Assembly (NCBI RefSeq): GCF_021531665.1
Contig: NZ_JADYUH010000002.1
Location: forward strand, 1-64,000
Length of the DNA stretch: 64,000 nt
Direction of reading: 5' to 3'
Source of the DNA: Prevotellamassilia timonensis
GTDB lineage: Bacteria; Bacteroidota; Bacteroidia; Bacteroidales; Bacteroidaceae
Made by a program: the position numbers and the translations under genes. The notes under the pieces are model-generated. The model worked only from the letters and a program-made list of their open reading frames with translations. It was not told the DNA's origin and made no database searches. Shown here one piece after another: positions 16,997-28,590 of this stretch; the first letter of the stretch is position 1, and each line of letters starts with the position of its first letter.

Positions 16997-17155
16997 TCAT
17001 CTCTTGCCGTGAACTTCGTCGGAGACGGTCAGTTTCTTGCGACCTTTGGCGCGACGAGAAGCGAGCACGCGACGACCGTTTGCAGTCTGCATGCGCTGAC
17101 GAAAACCGTGTTTGTTGTTTCTCTTTCTGTTGTGAGGTTGGAATGTTCTTTTCAT
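16997..17155 (-). CDS. rpmH: 50S ribosomal protein L34
   Basis: The 52-residue basic protein begins [20 protein letters not shown] and continues with [21 protein letters not shown], the L34 signature. The ATG at 17155 is the family start; a longer reading upstream is not needed. Unlike the usual proteobacterial rpmH-rnpA arrangement next to dnaA, rnpA is not adjacent and dnaA is 15 kb away, which is common in Bacteroidetes. It has its own promoter and terminator. The C-terminal extension (SDEVHGKR) is slightly longer than in E. coli. Confidence 0.97.
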   Translation of the reverse strand: MKRTFQPHNRKRNNKHGFRQRMQTANGRRVLASRRAKGRKKLTVSDEVHGKR

Positions 17156-17222
17156 TGTGTTTATGTGATTTTTTTGATTATTCGTTCTTTCTGCTTCGGC
17201 GGTCTGACGCACGAAGCGGGTG

Positions 17223-17230
17223 CAAAGTTA
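17223..17230 (-). promoter_or_regulatory. Promoter -7 element of rpmH
   Basis: TAACTTTG on the minus strand matches TAnnTTTG, with a CTTG-containing -33 region about 20 bp upstream, and lies 67 bp before the start codon. Confidence 0.65.
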
Positions 17231-17334
17231 CATAATCCTTTTTGAATGCGCAAGATGCAACGGGCGATTAATTTCTTTCTCGCCTTTATTTCTTGCTTTT
17301 TTGCTTTTGATTCGCTGTTTCGGATGCGGCAGGC

Positions 17335-18429
17335 TCACTTTGCGGCGAAGCGTTGGACTTGTTCGGCAATCAGTGCGGCATCGTCAAAGTAGTTGATTTT
17401 CATGGCGCGGCGCACCTCGTCCAATGTTTCTGCAGCCACGGCGCGTGCCTCATCGCAACCTTTCTTCAGCATTTCATAGACTGCCGGGATGTCTTTCTCG
17501 AACTCTGCGCGTCGTGTGCGGATGGGTTCCAGTTCTTCTTGGAGAATGTTGTTCAGGAATTTTTTCACCTTCATGTCGCCCAGTCCGCCGCGCTGGTAGT
17601 GTTCCTTCACCTCGTCCAGGCTCTGATAGTCGGGCCAGTAGGCGGCGAAATGTTCGGGTTTGCAGAAGGCATCGAGATAGGTGAAGACCGTGTTGCCTTC
17701 AAGGTGTCCGGGATCTTCCACGTGGATGTGCTGCGGGTCGGTGTACATGGACATCACCTTCTGTTTCACCTCTTTTGAGGTTTCGGCGAGATAGATGCAG
17801 TTTCCGAGGCTCTTGGACATCTTTGCCTTTCCGTCGGTTCCCGGGAGTCGGCAGCAGACGGCGTTTTGCGGCAGGAGAATCTGCGGTTCGACGAGCGTTT
17901 CGCCATAGATGTGGTTGAAGCGGCGTGCAATTTCCGTTGCCTGTTCAATCATGGGCTTTTGGTCCTCTCCCGCGGGCACCGTGGTGGCTTTGAAGGCGCA
18001 AATGTCGGCAGCTTGCGAAATGGGGTAGGTGAAGAAGCCCACGGGGATGCTGGATTCGAAGCCGCGCATGCCGATTTCTGTTTTCACGGTCGGGTTGCGC
18101 TGCAGGCGGCTGACGCTGACGAGGTCCATGAAATAGAAGGAAAGCTCGCAGAGCTCGGGGATTTGGCTTTGGATGAAGATGGTAATCTTTTCGGGGTCAA
18201 GTCCTGCGGCGAGATAGTCGAGCGCCACCTCAATCACGTTTTGTCTCACCTTCTCGGGATTGTCAATGTTGTCGGTGAGTGCCTGTGCGTCAGCGATGAA
18301 GACGAACATTTTTTTGAAATCTCCTTCGTTTTGGAGTTCGACGCGGCGTTTGAGTGAGCCTACATAGTGTCCGATGTGGAGGCGTCCGGTGGGTCGGTCG
18401 CCGGTCAGAATGATTTTATCTTTTGCCAT
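17335..18429 (-). CDS. trpS: Tryptophan--tRNA ligase
   Basis: This 364-residue class I synthetase charges tRNA-Trp. It has [17 protein letters not shown] (HIGH motif) at the N-terminus and [11 protein letters not shown] (KMSKS) near residue 205. The ALTDN and LYPISQAAD-like ([11 protein letters not shown]) segments are typical of TrpS. The length is normal for the longer bacterial form. It has its own promoter and lies downstream of, and separated by a terminator from, pflB. Confidence 0.96.
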   Translation of the reverse strand: MAKDKIILTGDRPTGRLHIGHYVGSLKRRVELQNEGDFKKMFVFIADAQALTDNIDNPEKVRQNVIEVALDYLAAGLDPEKITIFIQSQIPELCELSFYFMDLVSVSRLQRNPTVKTEIGMRGFESSIPVGFFTYPISQAADICAFKATTVPAGEDQKPMIEQATEIARRFNHIYGETLVEPQILLPQNAVCCRLPGTDGKAKMSKSLGNCIYLAETSKEVKQKVMSMYTDPQHIHVEDPGHLEGNTVFTYLDAFCKPEHFAAYWPDYQSLDEVKEHYQRGGLGDMKVKKFLNNILQEELEPIRTRRAEFEKDIPAVYEMLKKGCDEARAVAAETLDEVRRAMKINYFDDAALIAEQVQRFAAK

Positions 18430-18505
18430 GTGTTTGCTTCGGTTCGTGGGGTTGGATTGGTTGGGAAGTTATGATAAATTTCTGTGTTGATTTTGATTTT
18501 CCGCG

Positions 18506-18513
18506 CAAAGTTA
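18506..18513 (-). promoter_or_regulatory. Promoter -7 element of trpS
   Basis: TAACTTTG on the minus strand matches TAnnTTTG, 76 bp upstream of the trpS start. The -33 region is weak. Confidence 0.55.
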
Positions 18514-18570
18514 GTGATTTTCCCCTAACTTCTCGTTATTTTCTCAGTGACTTATTGTTTTCCTCGGGAA

Positions 18571-18612
18571 AGAAAAAGTCCCTTCAAATGCCGTGGGCAA
18601 TGAAGGGACTTT
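18571..18612 (-). terminator. Intrinsic terminator of pflB
   Basis: A 12 bp perfect stem (AAAGTCCCTTCA at 18575-18586 with TGAAGGGACTTT at 18601-18612) and 14 nt loop is followed by a T-rich tract on the minus strand, about 100 bp past the pflB stop. Confidence 0.85.
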
Positions 18613-18710
18613 GAGTGATTGTCTGCTGTCAGCGAGCGGCTTTGCCGTTATTGCTTTGGCTTTGCCGTCATGAATCATGTCTTATGCTGCTCGCTGCGCA
18701 GGGTTGCGTC

Positions 18711-20927
<2,217 letters not shown>

Positions 20928-21092
20928 GGTGTTGAGGGTAGGGTTAAAGATTTGTAATAAGGCTTTGCAGTCTTGTCGTTCTCTCCAGTCTTGCTGTTTC
21001 TGACAATTTGCCTGCCCGTTGATTTCAATTTGAAAGTTGCGAAGCCATGAAAACTGTTCGCGACTCGGTGTTTTTCTGTCTTTTTGACGATG

Positions 21093-21123
21093 CAAAGATA
21101 GAGGGAATTGTAATTAGTACAAA
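21093..21123 (-). promoter_or_regulatory. Consensus promoter of pflB
   Basis: On the minus strand TTTG (21120-21123), 19 bp spacer, TATCTTTG (21093-21100) is a perfect Bacteroidetes promoter. It predicts an untranslated leader of about 160 nt before pflB. Confidence 0.8.
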
Positions 21124-21342
21124 AATTTAAAACGTAAAACGTAGTGTTTTTTCTAATAACTCTCCCCTTTGACGGGTCAATGTGTCAGAAAGTCTCTTTA
21201 TTCTCACATTTTCAAAAAGTTTGCAATGAAAAAAGAAATCGATCCGAAGACTCTGCAACCCGCTTTGATGTCCAATTTCGTGCTTTTGTGGGCAGATTTC
21301 GGCGTTTTGCAAAATCGACAGTTTTTTTCAAGAACTTCTTGG

Positions 21343-21350
21343 TAATTTTG
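21343..21350 (+). promoter_or_regulatory. Promoter -7 element of the DUF4405 gene
   Basis: TAATTTTG matches TAnnTTTG, 105 bp before the start codon, with a T-rich -33 region. Confidence 0.55.
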
Positions 21351-21455
21351 CGCCGTGGACGTTGCAGGAGGCAACGCCAACGCCGATGCCAACCCTGACG
21401 TCGTTGCCGGCTCCGAAACTGACAAACACAAAATCTAATCTTATAATATTGCATC

Positions 21456-21893
21456 ATGAAACACATTACTAAAATCAGAATTAATCTCTTGCTGACGGTG
21501 GCATTTGTCTTGGTCTTTGTCACAGGGATGCTCCTTCATCTCAAAAAGCACGGTGTTGAAATTGAGCCGCACGAAGTGTTGAAAGTTGCGCATGCTGCTG
21601 CCGGCTTCCTGATGATTGCGTGCGCCCTCTGCCATGTTTGGTTCACCTCCAAGGTGTTTCGCATTGTGGCAGCGTCGCGTCGCATCTTCCGTTTCTTCAC
21701 CTGTCTGCTGGAAGTGGTGCTCTTCTTCGTCTTCGCCACGGGGCTGCTGAAACTTTTCTCCCCTGTGCGGATTCCTCACCTTGGTCTCGTGCACTACTGG
21801 CTTGGCATCATCATGACCGTTTCTGCCGCCGTCCATCTCTTCACCGTTTTGCCGTGGCTTTTGAGGAACTTGAAGAGTCTTCGCCGTAAGTAG
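21456..21893 (+). CDS. DUF4405-type four-helix membrane protein
   Basis: The 145-residue protein has four predicted membrane helices. Histidines sit in helix positions typical of diheme cytochrome b-like proteins (KVAHAAAGFLMIACALCHVW and HYWLGIIMTVSAAVHLF), as in the DUF4405 family. It may carry heme and take part in electron transfer, but this is inference from the His spacing. It is monocistronic or cotranscribed with the nitroreductase 171 bp downstream, from which it is separated by three hairpin repeats. Confidence 0.75.
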   Translation: MKHITKIRINLLLTVAFVLVFVTGMLLHLKKHGVEIEPHEVLKVAHAAAGFLMIACALCHVWFTSKVFRIVAASRRIFRFFTCLLEVVLFFVFATGLLKLFSPVRIPHLGLVHYWLGIIMTVSAAVHLFTVLPWLLRNLKSLRRK

Positions 21894-21916
21894 GGGCGTC
21901 GCTCTTTTGCGTTTTT

Positions 21917-22045
21917 GTGCGGTGAGTCACCGCACCTCCTTATTTATATTGAATACCCTCATTCCTTTGTGCGGGAGTCACCGCACCTCCTTCTTTATAT
22001 TGAATACCCTCTTTTCTTTCTGCGGGAGTCACCGCACCTCCTATA
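21917..22045. repeat. Three tandem 51-52 bp hairpin repeats
   Basis: The first unit contains the perfect palindrome GTGCGGTGAGTCACCGCAC (9 bp arms around one base); the next two have the slightly degenerate core TGCGGGAGTCACCGCACC at 21970 and 22021. Each core is followed by CTCCTTNTTTATATTGAATA in the first two units. They lie between the DUF4405 and nitroreductase genes. Confidence 0.85.
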
Positions 22046-22064
22046 CCTTATACCTATATATAAT

Positions 22065-22574
22065 ATGTCCTTTCTTGAATTGACCGAAAAGCGTTTTTCT
22101 GCACGCAAATACACTGACGAACCGGTGTCGGAAGCAGATTTGAACTATGTTTTGGAGTGCGTTCGCCTCGCTCCCTCCGCCGTGAACCGCCAGCCTTGGC
22201 GTTTTGTGGTCGTGGAGAGCGAAGCAGCGAAGCAGTCGCTTTGGGAAGCCTACGATCGCGAGTGGTTTCGTTCTGCTCCGCTTGCCATTGTCTGCTTGCA
22301 ACACAAGGGCGAGTGTTGGACGCGTGCTGCGGACGGGAAACCTCACGGTGACATTGACGTAGCCATCGCCGTGGAGCATCTCTGTCTTGCTGCCGCCGAG
22401 CGTGGACTTGGGACTTGCTGGATTTGCAACTTCGACCCGGAGAAAATGAAGAACTTCTGCGAAGATCCGGCTTGGGAGGTTGTCGCCATCGTTCCGTTGG
22501 GGCACATCGCCCCCGACTGTCCCCGCGCTGAACGCAAGCGCAAGGCGTTGGAAGAAATCGTGGAAAGAAGATAG
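22065..22574 (+). CDS. Nitroreductase-family flavoprotein
   Basis: The 169-residue protein starts MSFLELTEKRFSARKYTDEP, the FMN-binding R-x-S-x-R pattern of nitroreductases, followed by RLAPSAVNRQPWRFVVV (SAxNxQPW motif) and AAAERGLGTCWICNFD. It probably reduces quinones, flavins or nitro compounds with NAD(P)H; the substrate is unknown. The ATG at 22065 is chosen because the longer upstream reading translates the hairpin repeats. It is short for the family but complete. Confidence 0.88.
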   Translation: MSFLELTEKRFSARKYTDEPVSEADLNYVLECVRLAPSAVNRQPWRFVVVESEAAKQSLWEAYDREWFRSAPLAIVCLQHKGECWTRAADGKPHGDIDVAIAVEHLCLAAAERGLGTCWICNFDPEKMKNFCEDPAWEVVAIVPLGHIAPDCPRAERKRKALEEIVERR

Positions 22575-22982
22575 AGACGGAAATGCAGCGGGCGGCGCGG
22601 GTTCACGTTTTCGTTTTCGCCACGCTTCCATCCGTCCACCGGCTAATGCATAATTTTAGAACCGACTAACTGCGTTTCAACTCTACACTATACGTAAATT
22701 AAAGGGCGAGTAAAAAACTATACAAACTATATACAAACCCTACATTTAACCCTGCATTCCGTTGATTCTTTGTGTCTTACGAAATGTAGGGTTTATACTT
22801 CAAACCCTACACAAACCCTACACAAAACTATACACAGCCACTCTGCACAGCACCTCGCATAAAACCCTGCACAGCGACTATGCATTCTGGTTTTTGAACA
22901 CGAAACGCGCGAAATGTTCAGAAATTAATGCGACATTTAATGAGACAATTAATGGGCATTAATGGAGAAACATTTCTTGCTG

Positions 22983-23114
22983 GGAGCGCACCCAGTAAAA
23001 ACTAGGAGCGCACCCAGTAAAAACTAGGAGCGCACCCAGTAAAAACTAGGAGCGCACCTAAGAAAAACTAGGAGCGCACCCAGTAAAAACTAGGAGCGCA
23101 CCCGGTTAAAATTT
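22983..23114 (-). repeat. 22 bp tandem array, six units
   Basis: Units GGAGCGCACCCAGTAAAAAC plus TA start at 22983, 23005, 23027, 23049, 23071 and 23093. They are the reverse complement of the arrays at 104 and 44653. Confidence 0.95.
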
Positions 23115-23274
23115 GCCTTCTTCAAATTTTAATTTGCCTTCCTCAAATTTTTCTTTCCCTTCTTCAAATTTTGCTTTCCCTTCCTCAAATTTTGCTTTCC
23201 CTTCCTCAAATTTTTCTTTCCCTTCTTCAAATTTTTCTTAGCCTTCCCCTAGTTTTTCTTAGCCTTCCCCTAAG
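23115..23274 (-). repeat. 21 bp tandem array, seven units plus partial
   Basis: Units of the type CCCTTCCTCAAATTTTTCTT plus T start at 23115, 23136, 23157, 23178, 23199, 23220 and 23241, with a partial at 23262. They are the reverse complement of the arrays at 1 and 44485. Confidence 0.95.
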
Positions 23275-23744
23275 TAAAACTGCGCGCCGAGTAGGCAAAA
23301 CTTTGCTCAGCGATGCAGGTTCAAAGAGCAAAAATGTAGGATGAAAAACGCGTTTTTGCATATTTCCGCCTAATCCTACATTTATATTTTTTGCTTCACC
23401 ACGACCCTACACACTCCACCGCGCAACCCTACACAATGTAGGGTTTTGTGTAGAATCTGCAGATCAAACCCTACACACCTAACCCTTTTATTATCAGACT
23501 TTAAACCCGAACTGTGTAGGGTTTGAAGGAAATGCATGTACCCTTGAAAAACGTATAGGCTTGAAAGGTGAATACGCGCGTCTCGCGCGCGAAGCCTATT
23601 TCACATTTTTCCCTGCGTTCCTTTTTGAGGGCATCTTGGCACAATTTTTGCTGTAAGCCGCCAACACAAAGCGTAAGGTGTGTTCAAAATCAAGTGCTTT
23701 ATTTTTTTGGTTGCTATTTATTTCTTAGCGCGCCCTTGAAACGC

Positions 23745-23780
23745 CAAACCGCTCAGGAGCATGTGCTTCCGAGCGGTTTG
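23745..23780 (-). terminator. Hairpin downstream of the sialidase gene pair
   Basis: CAAACCGCTC (23745-23754) pairs perfectly with GAGCGGTTTG (23771-23780), and the loop can extend the pairing. It lies 54 bp past the small protein's stop. There is no clear T-run, so a terminator role is likely but unproven. A fragment resembling the MITE-like family (TTTCTTAGCGCGCCCTT) lies just beyond it. Confidence 0.5.
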
Positions 23781-23834
23781 ATTCTATATTTGCACTGCTG
23801 TTTTCACAGCACTGCCGTTTTCACCGTGTTATGT

Positions 23835-24026
23835 TCATTCCCATGCGGTGTCTCCCCAGATAGAATTGTTGTCGTTTTCTCTTTTTCCGGCGAGTCCGGC
23901 ATCTCCGTCCACGTATTCGTTCGGGTCTTCGAAGGTTCCCACCTCGCCGGAGTAGGTGGCGAGCATGGCGTGTTCGGCATCGAGGAGAATGGAGGCGGAC
24001 AGCGGTTTCTGATATGTTTTTTTCAT
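23835..24026 (-). CDS. Small trailing protein, MKKxYxxP type (63 aa)
   Basis: The product starts MKKTYQKPLSASILLDAEHA, with MLATYSGE next and an acidic, Gly/Asn-rich tail ending SIWGDTAWE. It has no signal peptide or membrane segment. It lies 39 bp downstream of the sialidase gene. A protein of the same layout (MKRYIKPASELIDLEMGVMI, tail with SPIW) lies 32 bp downstream of another secreted protein at 62388. Short proteins of this style are known from Bacteroidales annotations but their function is unknown to me. The paired occurrence supports that it is a real gene. Confidence 0.75.
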   Translation of the reverse strand: MKKTYQKPLSASILLDAEHAMLATYSGEVGTFEDPNEYVDGDAGLAGKRENDNNSIWGDTAWE

Positions 24027-24065
24027 GTGTCGTTCAATTTGAAGTACGTAATTTTCTTGCGTCTC

Positions 24066-27000
24066 TCAGCGTGCGATGAATTTTTGTCCGTTGCTGATGT
24101 AGAGTCCGCCTTTGCGCAATTTGTTGATGCGTCGTCCGGTGAGGTCAAAGACGGGTGCGTTGATTTCGTTGCTTTCGTCCGTCACGATTTGGTCGATGTC
24201 CGTGGTGGTGTCGTCTCCAAATCGGAGTGCCACGCCTCGTTCAGCGGAGAGTGTGAGGGCAGCGGGGAGATAGGCTCGGTTCATGCGGAGCGAGGTTCCC
24301 GGTCGTCCTTTGTAGAAGGCGAGACCTGCCGTTCCTTTTGCGAGGATGTAGTCACCTTCCACGAGTTCGTGGGCGGCGCCGGCGGTGTGGGCGAAGAGGT
24401 TCACGTCGGTGAGTTCAGCCTCTTCCTCGCCTGCTGCGGGCAGCATGAGACCGGTGTTGAAGCCATTGGGACCGATGAGAATCACACCCTGGTTGGCGGG
24501 GATGGCGGGGGTGGTGATGCGCTTCATCTTCGCTCCGTTGTCTGTGTTGAGGGCATAGTAGGCGCTCACGTTCTCGGGGATGACGGTGGGGAAGGGAGCG
24601 GAGAAGGTGCAGATGGTGCGTCCCGTCTCTATACCTTTAATATAGGTGTCGTCTGCCGTGATTTCAGAGAGCGCCACGTTGTTGGGATAGGCGGCTTCTT
24701 CGATAAGAAAAGCAGAAGAATATGAATTGCTTCCGGAAGTCTTAAAGAATGGAGCATTTGAGTTGTCGTAGGCAGCATGATTGAGAATGAGATAACCCTT
24801 TTCATAAGAAGTGGTTCGACGTGCGGCAATGGTCATGTATCCAAAGTAGTCGGCTTGTTCGCCGTAAGTCACGTTTCCTCCTTTCACCATTTTCTCAATC
24901 GTGATGTTACTCCAGTCAGTGTAACTTCCACTTGCTTCATCATAACTGTTTACATAGCCCTTGTTGTTGTTAATGCCACCACTGCTTCCTATCCAACTTA
25001 GGTATTTCCCTTCATTGCAAACAAAGATGTATTTGCCATTGTCCAATTTGCGGCATACGAAGACCGTCGGTATGTTGCTCGCGTTGCAAGTCATTCCGTT
25101 TGCGTCGTATGTCATGGGTTGTTTCACACCGTCAAGAGTGACATGGGTAAATGTGTAAGCCTTTCCGTCTTCCGGCAGCTGAATGTCGGTCTTTGTGGCT
25201 TTATAGGTGGTGACTGCTGTGTTCAGCGTGGAAAGCACCTCGTCAATGGCTGCGCTGCTGCTCTGAGCGGCGGTGATGGCTTCTTGCAGAGTGGCGCGTG
25301 CGGCGTTGTCGGTGGTGGGATAGCCCACTCCTCTTATTGCAAGAACTTCTTCTGCTTGGTTGACGGCAACTCTTTTGCGATTTGCATCGGTGTATAAATC
25401 GTAGGCGCCGCCGGTGATTTCTTCGATGGTGAGCGGGCAGTAGATGATGCAATAGCCGTTGGGGGCTTCTTCAAAGAGGAAGCCGATGCGGTTGTCCTTC
25501 TGGAGCGTCATGGTGGAGTAGGCAGAGCCTCGGAAGCTGACCTGTTTGCCGAGTGTCCAGCCGGTGGCGAAGGTCTCGGGAGTATAGGTTACAGAGGGGT
25601 CGATTTCCTTATACCAGATGGCGACGTTGTTGCGTCCGTTGCCGAGAGGAACCGAATGAAGCATGATGGTCTTCTTCACGCCGGTGGTGTTGTCCATCAC
25701 GTTGTCCAGCATGTAGATTTCACCGTTCGTTCCGCTGTCAGAGTTTCTGAAACCGCCGGTCACATCGTTACTGCTGACCACCGTGCCCCAGGTGCCGGTG
25801 GTGTAGGCGTCATCGCCGGTGGTGGAGTCGAAGGTGAAGAGGTTGAAGTAGCGACCGCTTCCTTTGCGGCTGCTCAGCACGACGGTGCCGTTGGGCAGTT
25901 CTTCGCATTTCGGCTCGTCGCCGCTGCGGGCGGGACGGTCATCCACGGTGCCGAGGATGTGCCAGTTTTCTCCAAAGTCGTCGGAATAGACCACGCGGTT
26001 ACCCTGGTTCCTGGTCCAGAGGGCGGCGTAGAGGCGATAGTATTGGTCTTTTTTCACCACGCGACTTTGCATGATGCGACCTGAGCCGATGAAGAGCGAC
26101 TGCACGGTGACGGTTCTTGTGGTGGTGATCTCACCTGTTTCTTCGTTGGTGGTGGAGGTCTCTTTCACGAAGGGAGCATAGAACTTCTCGGTGACTTCCT
26201 CGGGCGTGGACCAACTCCAAGTTCCAGATGCCTCGTTGTAGGTTCCTTTCATCCTTGCCACTCGGTTCGGGTTGCTGGTGCTCGGGTCTAACGTGTAGTT
26301 GCCATTGTGGCAAACCGTTTTTCCTGCCACGGAGAAGACAACCACCTCGTTGCGTTCGCGGTCTGCCACGATGGCTGCGTCACCAAAGGCATAGGCAAAG
26401 TCGTTGGTTTTGTCACCGTCGGTGAGGCGGGCTTCGTCGCCGTCACCGTTGGCAATGAATTCTTCTGTGCCCCAGGTTGCGCCGTTGTCTTTGGAGACGC
26501 GCACCTTGATATCTACTTCTCCATAGCCGATGTCACCTCCGCAGGGGCGGTTGTCGGCAACAGCCATCACGTCGCCGTTGAGTGCAGTGGCGATGGCGGG
26601 AATGCGATAGGGTTTGCCGTTGACGTCGGGTGAGGTGAAGATGATGCGATCTTCGTTGGTGCTGTAGTTGAAGGTGAGTATGGGGTTGGAGTCAGGAGTG
26701 AGGTTGGTGAGCGAGGAGGGTTCTCCGTTGAGGAGCGTCTCGCTGTTGAAGCCGCGGTAGGTGAAGGAAGAGGCTGTGAAGGTTTTGTCTTTATAGAGAT
26801 AGATTTGTTGAGTTTCCACGCTGCCTGTCGGGTTCTCTGCGATTTGTCGGATGGGATAGGAGAGGGTTGTTCCGTTTGTGCTGATGGTGATGTCTGCAAC
26901 GGGATTGTTCTCAAAGGAAGTGCCCACGACGTTGACGGTCAGCGTGACGGGGTGCTCCGTGTCAACCACGGGGAAGACCCAGCGGCAGCCTTCGTCACTG

Positions 27001-28214
27001 CTGCGATAGAACTTCAAGTCGTTGGTGATGGCACCGTGCGGGTTGAGACCTTGTCCTGGTGTTCCGACCGCTTCAATGGAGTAGCCGGGGTTGGAGGCGG
27101 CAGAGGTGTAGTCTGCCAGTGTCCAGGACTGCGCCCTACTGGCTTCATCGGCATTGGCAAGATTGACCGCTTCATTTTCGGCGGGTGAACCGTCGTGGGT
27201 GATGACTGGGTTGCCTTCGGTGTGACTGTAGATTTTGAAGTTTTTGTAGTTTCCGACGAAACACCACACGTGGTCAAGGCTTGAGACGTCAATCGTTTTG
27301 GTGGCTATTTGTCCGGCGGTGTTGCCCGGCAGTGTGAAGCCGTAGCCCTGTTTGCGCACATTGGCGACGCGCACCCATTTTTCTCCGAGCGTGGAGGAGA
27401 AGACATCTGGCATGAAGCGCACTTCGTAGGTGGCGTTCTCCGTGCCGTCATAGGTGTCGGGGAGCGTTACTTCTTTACCACTTGTGTTGAAAACTCCCTC
27501 ATATTTCAAGGTGGCAGCACTGAGTGCGGCGTCATCTTTTGTCAGAGTGAGCGTGTTGTCGGTGATTTCCGTGGTGGGCAGAGTGAGGAAGGTGCAGGGC
27601 AGGGGCTTGGTCTCTCCGTTCCAGGTGATGGTGGCACCGGCGTTGGCATTTCCGGAGATGGTCAAGAGTTTGCCGCTTTCAACATCTACGAAGACATAGT
27701 TGGCAGAGAATGCGTTGTTGTCGTCTTTGGTGTAGTTCGCATTATCGGCTTGGTCAAAACTACCATCATTTTTCATGACGAGGTATTTTGCTGCAGCATC
27801 ACAATAGATGTGGGTGGCAACGCCGGTAGGAACTCCGTCTGTGATGGTGAGGTTGTAGGCGCTGTTGCTGAAGCCTTTAAATCCAAAGTACTTTTTGCTG
27901 CTGACGTTTTTGAGTTGATACTTTCCCCCAGCCGTCACCGTGCAGGTGAAAGTGTAGAGCGAAATGTCTTTGGTTATGCCGTTGGTGACGGCGAGCGAAC
28001 CGCCGTTGTTGTAGAAGAACTGTTGCGTGTCGTTGTCGCAATAGATGTAGTAGGTTTTGCCGTTCTCGGGGAGGTTGGTGGCGGTACCGGTTTCCTCGGT
28101 GGTCGCACTAAGCCCCGGGGCAGACGCTGTTCCGGCAGCCGTCATGGAGGCAGCCGTCACACTTGCCAAAAAGCAGAGAAGTCCTTTGGCAAGCAGGGAG
28201 AATGTGTGTTTCAT
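24066..28214 (-). CDS. Secreted multidomain exo-alpha-sialidase
   Basis: The 1382-residue protein has a signal peptide (residues about 1-32). N-terminal beta-rich repeats (about 45-520) show YYIYCDN-type ricin/lectin-like segments. The catalytic six-blade propeller begins near residue 535 with the RIP motif (PYRIPAIATALNGDVMAVAD) and has Asp-boxes SKDNGATWG (about 575) and SDDFGENWH (about 745). A short helical FIVAR-like segment (about 960-1010), another lectin-like part, and a C-terminal domain ending DLTGRRINKLRKGGLYISNG follow; that ending resembles the C-terminal domains of exported Bacteroidetes proteins. It releases sialic acid from host glycans. Confidence 0.9.
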   Translation of the reverse strand: MKHTFSLLAKGLLCFLASVTAASMTAAGTASAPGLSATTEETGTATNLPENGKTYYIYCDNDTQQFFYNNGGSLAVTNGITKDISLYTFTCTVTAGGKYQLKNVSSKKYFGFKGFSNSAYNLTITDGVPTGVATHIYCDAAAKYLVMKNDGSFDQADNANYTKDDNNAFSANYVFVDVESGKLLTISGNANAGATITWNGETKPLPCTFLTLPTTEITDNTLTLTKDDAALSAATLKYEGVFNTSGKEVTLPDTYDGTENATYEVRFMPDVFSSTLGEKWVRVANVRKQGYGFTLPGNTAGQIATKTIDVSSLDHVWCFVGNYKNFKIYSHTEGNPVITHDGSPAENEAVNLANADEASRAQSWTLADYTSAASNPGYSIEAVGTPGQGLNPHGAITNDLKFYRSSDEGCRWVFPVVDTEHPVTLTVNVVGTSFENNPVADITISTNGTTLSYPIRQIAENPTGSVETQQIYLYKDKTFTASSFTYRGFNSETLLNGEPSSLTNLTPDSNPILTFNYSTNEDRIIFTSPDVNGKPYRIPAIATALNGDVMAVADNRPCGGDIGYGEVDIKVRVSKDNGATWGTEEFIANGDGDEARLTDGDKTNDFAYAFGDAAIVADRERNEVVVFSVAGKTVCHNGNYTLDPSTSNPNRVARMKGTYNEASGTWSWSTPEEVTEKFYAPFVKETSTTNEETGEITTTRTVTVQSLFIGSGRIMQSRVVKKDQYYRLYAALWTRNQGNRVVYSDDFGENWHILGTVDDRPARSGDEPKCEELPNGTVVLSSRKGSGRYFNLFTFDSTTGDDAYTTGTWGTVVSSNDVTGGFRNSDSGTNGEIYMLDNVMDNTTGVKKTIMLHSVPLGNGRNNVAIWYKEIDPSVTYTPETFATGWTLGKQVSFRGSAYSTMTLQKDNRIGFLFEEAPNGYCIIYCPLTIEEITGGAYDLYTDANRKRVAVNQAEEVLAIRGVGYPTTDNAARATLQEAITAAQSSSAAIDEVLSTLNTAVTTYKATKTDIQLPEDGKAYTFTHVTLDGVKQPMTYDANGMTCNASNIPTVFVCRKLDNGKYIFVCNEGKYLSWIGSSGGINNNKGYVNSYDEASGSYTDWSNITIEKMVKGGNVTYGEQADYFGYMTIAARRTTSYEKGYLILNHAAYDNSNAPFFKTSGSNSYSSAFLIEEAAYPNNVALSEITADDTYIKGIETGRTICTFSAPFPTVIPENVSAYYALNTDNGAKMKRITTPAIPANQGVILIGPNGFNTGLMLPAAGEEEAELTDVNLFAHTAGAAHELVEGDYILAKGTAGLAFYKGRPGTSLRMNRAYLPAALTLSAERGVALRFGDDTTTDIDQIVTDESNEINAPVFDLTGRRINKLRKGGLYISNGQKFIAR

Positions 28215-28263
28215 GGATGTGTATTGTGTTGAGTTATAATGATTCAGTAGTTGTTTTCCGCAG

Positions 28264-28271
28264 CAAAAGTA
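28264..28271 (-). promoter_or_regulatory. Promoter -7 element of the sialidase gene
   Basis: On the minus strand TACTTTTG matches TAnnTTTG; exactly 19 bp upstream is TTTA, one base from the -33 consensus. It lies 49 bp before the sialidase start. Confidence 0.7.
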
Positions 28272-28465
28272 GCCTTTTCTTTCGTTTTTATAAAGAAAAA
28301 ACTATTTTTTTGTGTTTTAACTTTCGATTTCCTTGATTCAGCGGAGGAAATTGGGGAAGGTTTTTTGATGCTCAATCTCGGCTTTTAAAAAACGGAAAAG
28401 TCGGCTTTTCTTAGGCGGAAAAGTCGGCGTTTGTTTGTGCGGAAGAAACCGGCGTTTTTTCGCGA

Positions 28466-28516
28466 CCAACCCTACACAGACAACGCCGTTTTGAGGGCTT
28501 TGCTGTGTAGGGTTGG
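28466..28516. repeat. Isolated inverted repeat of the TGTAGGGTT motif
   Basis: CCAACCCTACACAG (28466-28479) is the exact complement of CTGTGTAGGGTTGG (28503-28516), giving a 14 bp stem with a 23 nt loop. It lies 74 bp past the tyrA stop. The same motif fills the composite elements, but here it stands alone. It may act as the tyrA terminator or as a binding site. Two imperfect GGAAAAGTCGGC repeats lie just beside it (about 28395-28430). Confidence 0.8.
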
Positions 28517-28590
28517 TGTGGGAAGCGGTGATCTGTGAATCAGGCAGAGTGGATTTCAGAGCACCCAAAGTCACATTTCGTGCATTCGCC

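Larger units (their letters stand above)
22687..23558 (-). repeat. Composite non-coding repeat element, copy 2 (inverted)
   Basis: This 872 bp element is bounded by ATACGT-type ends (22690 and 23551). Relative to copies 1 and 3 it is reversed. Read plus: a CCCTACA-rich block, a conserved block with GAACACGAAACGCGCGAAAT and ATTAATGGGCATTAAT, a 22 bp array (22983-23114), a 21 bp array (23115-23274), a GCGCGCCGAGTAGGCAAAAC segment and a second CCCTACA block with hairpin AACCCTACACAATGTAGGGTT (9 bp stem, but 21 bases in total shown as AACCCTACA/TGTAGGGTT). No gene is apparent. Confidence 0.85.
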
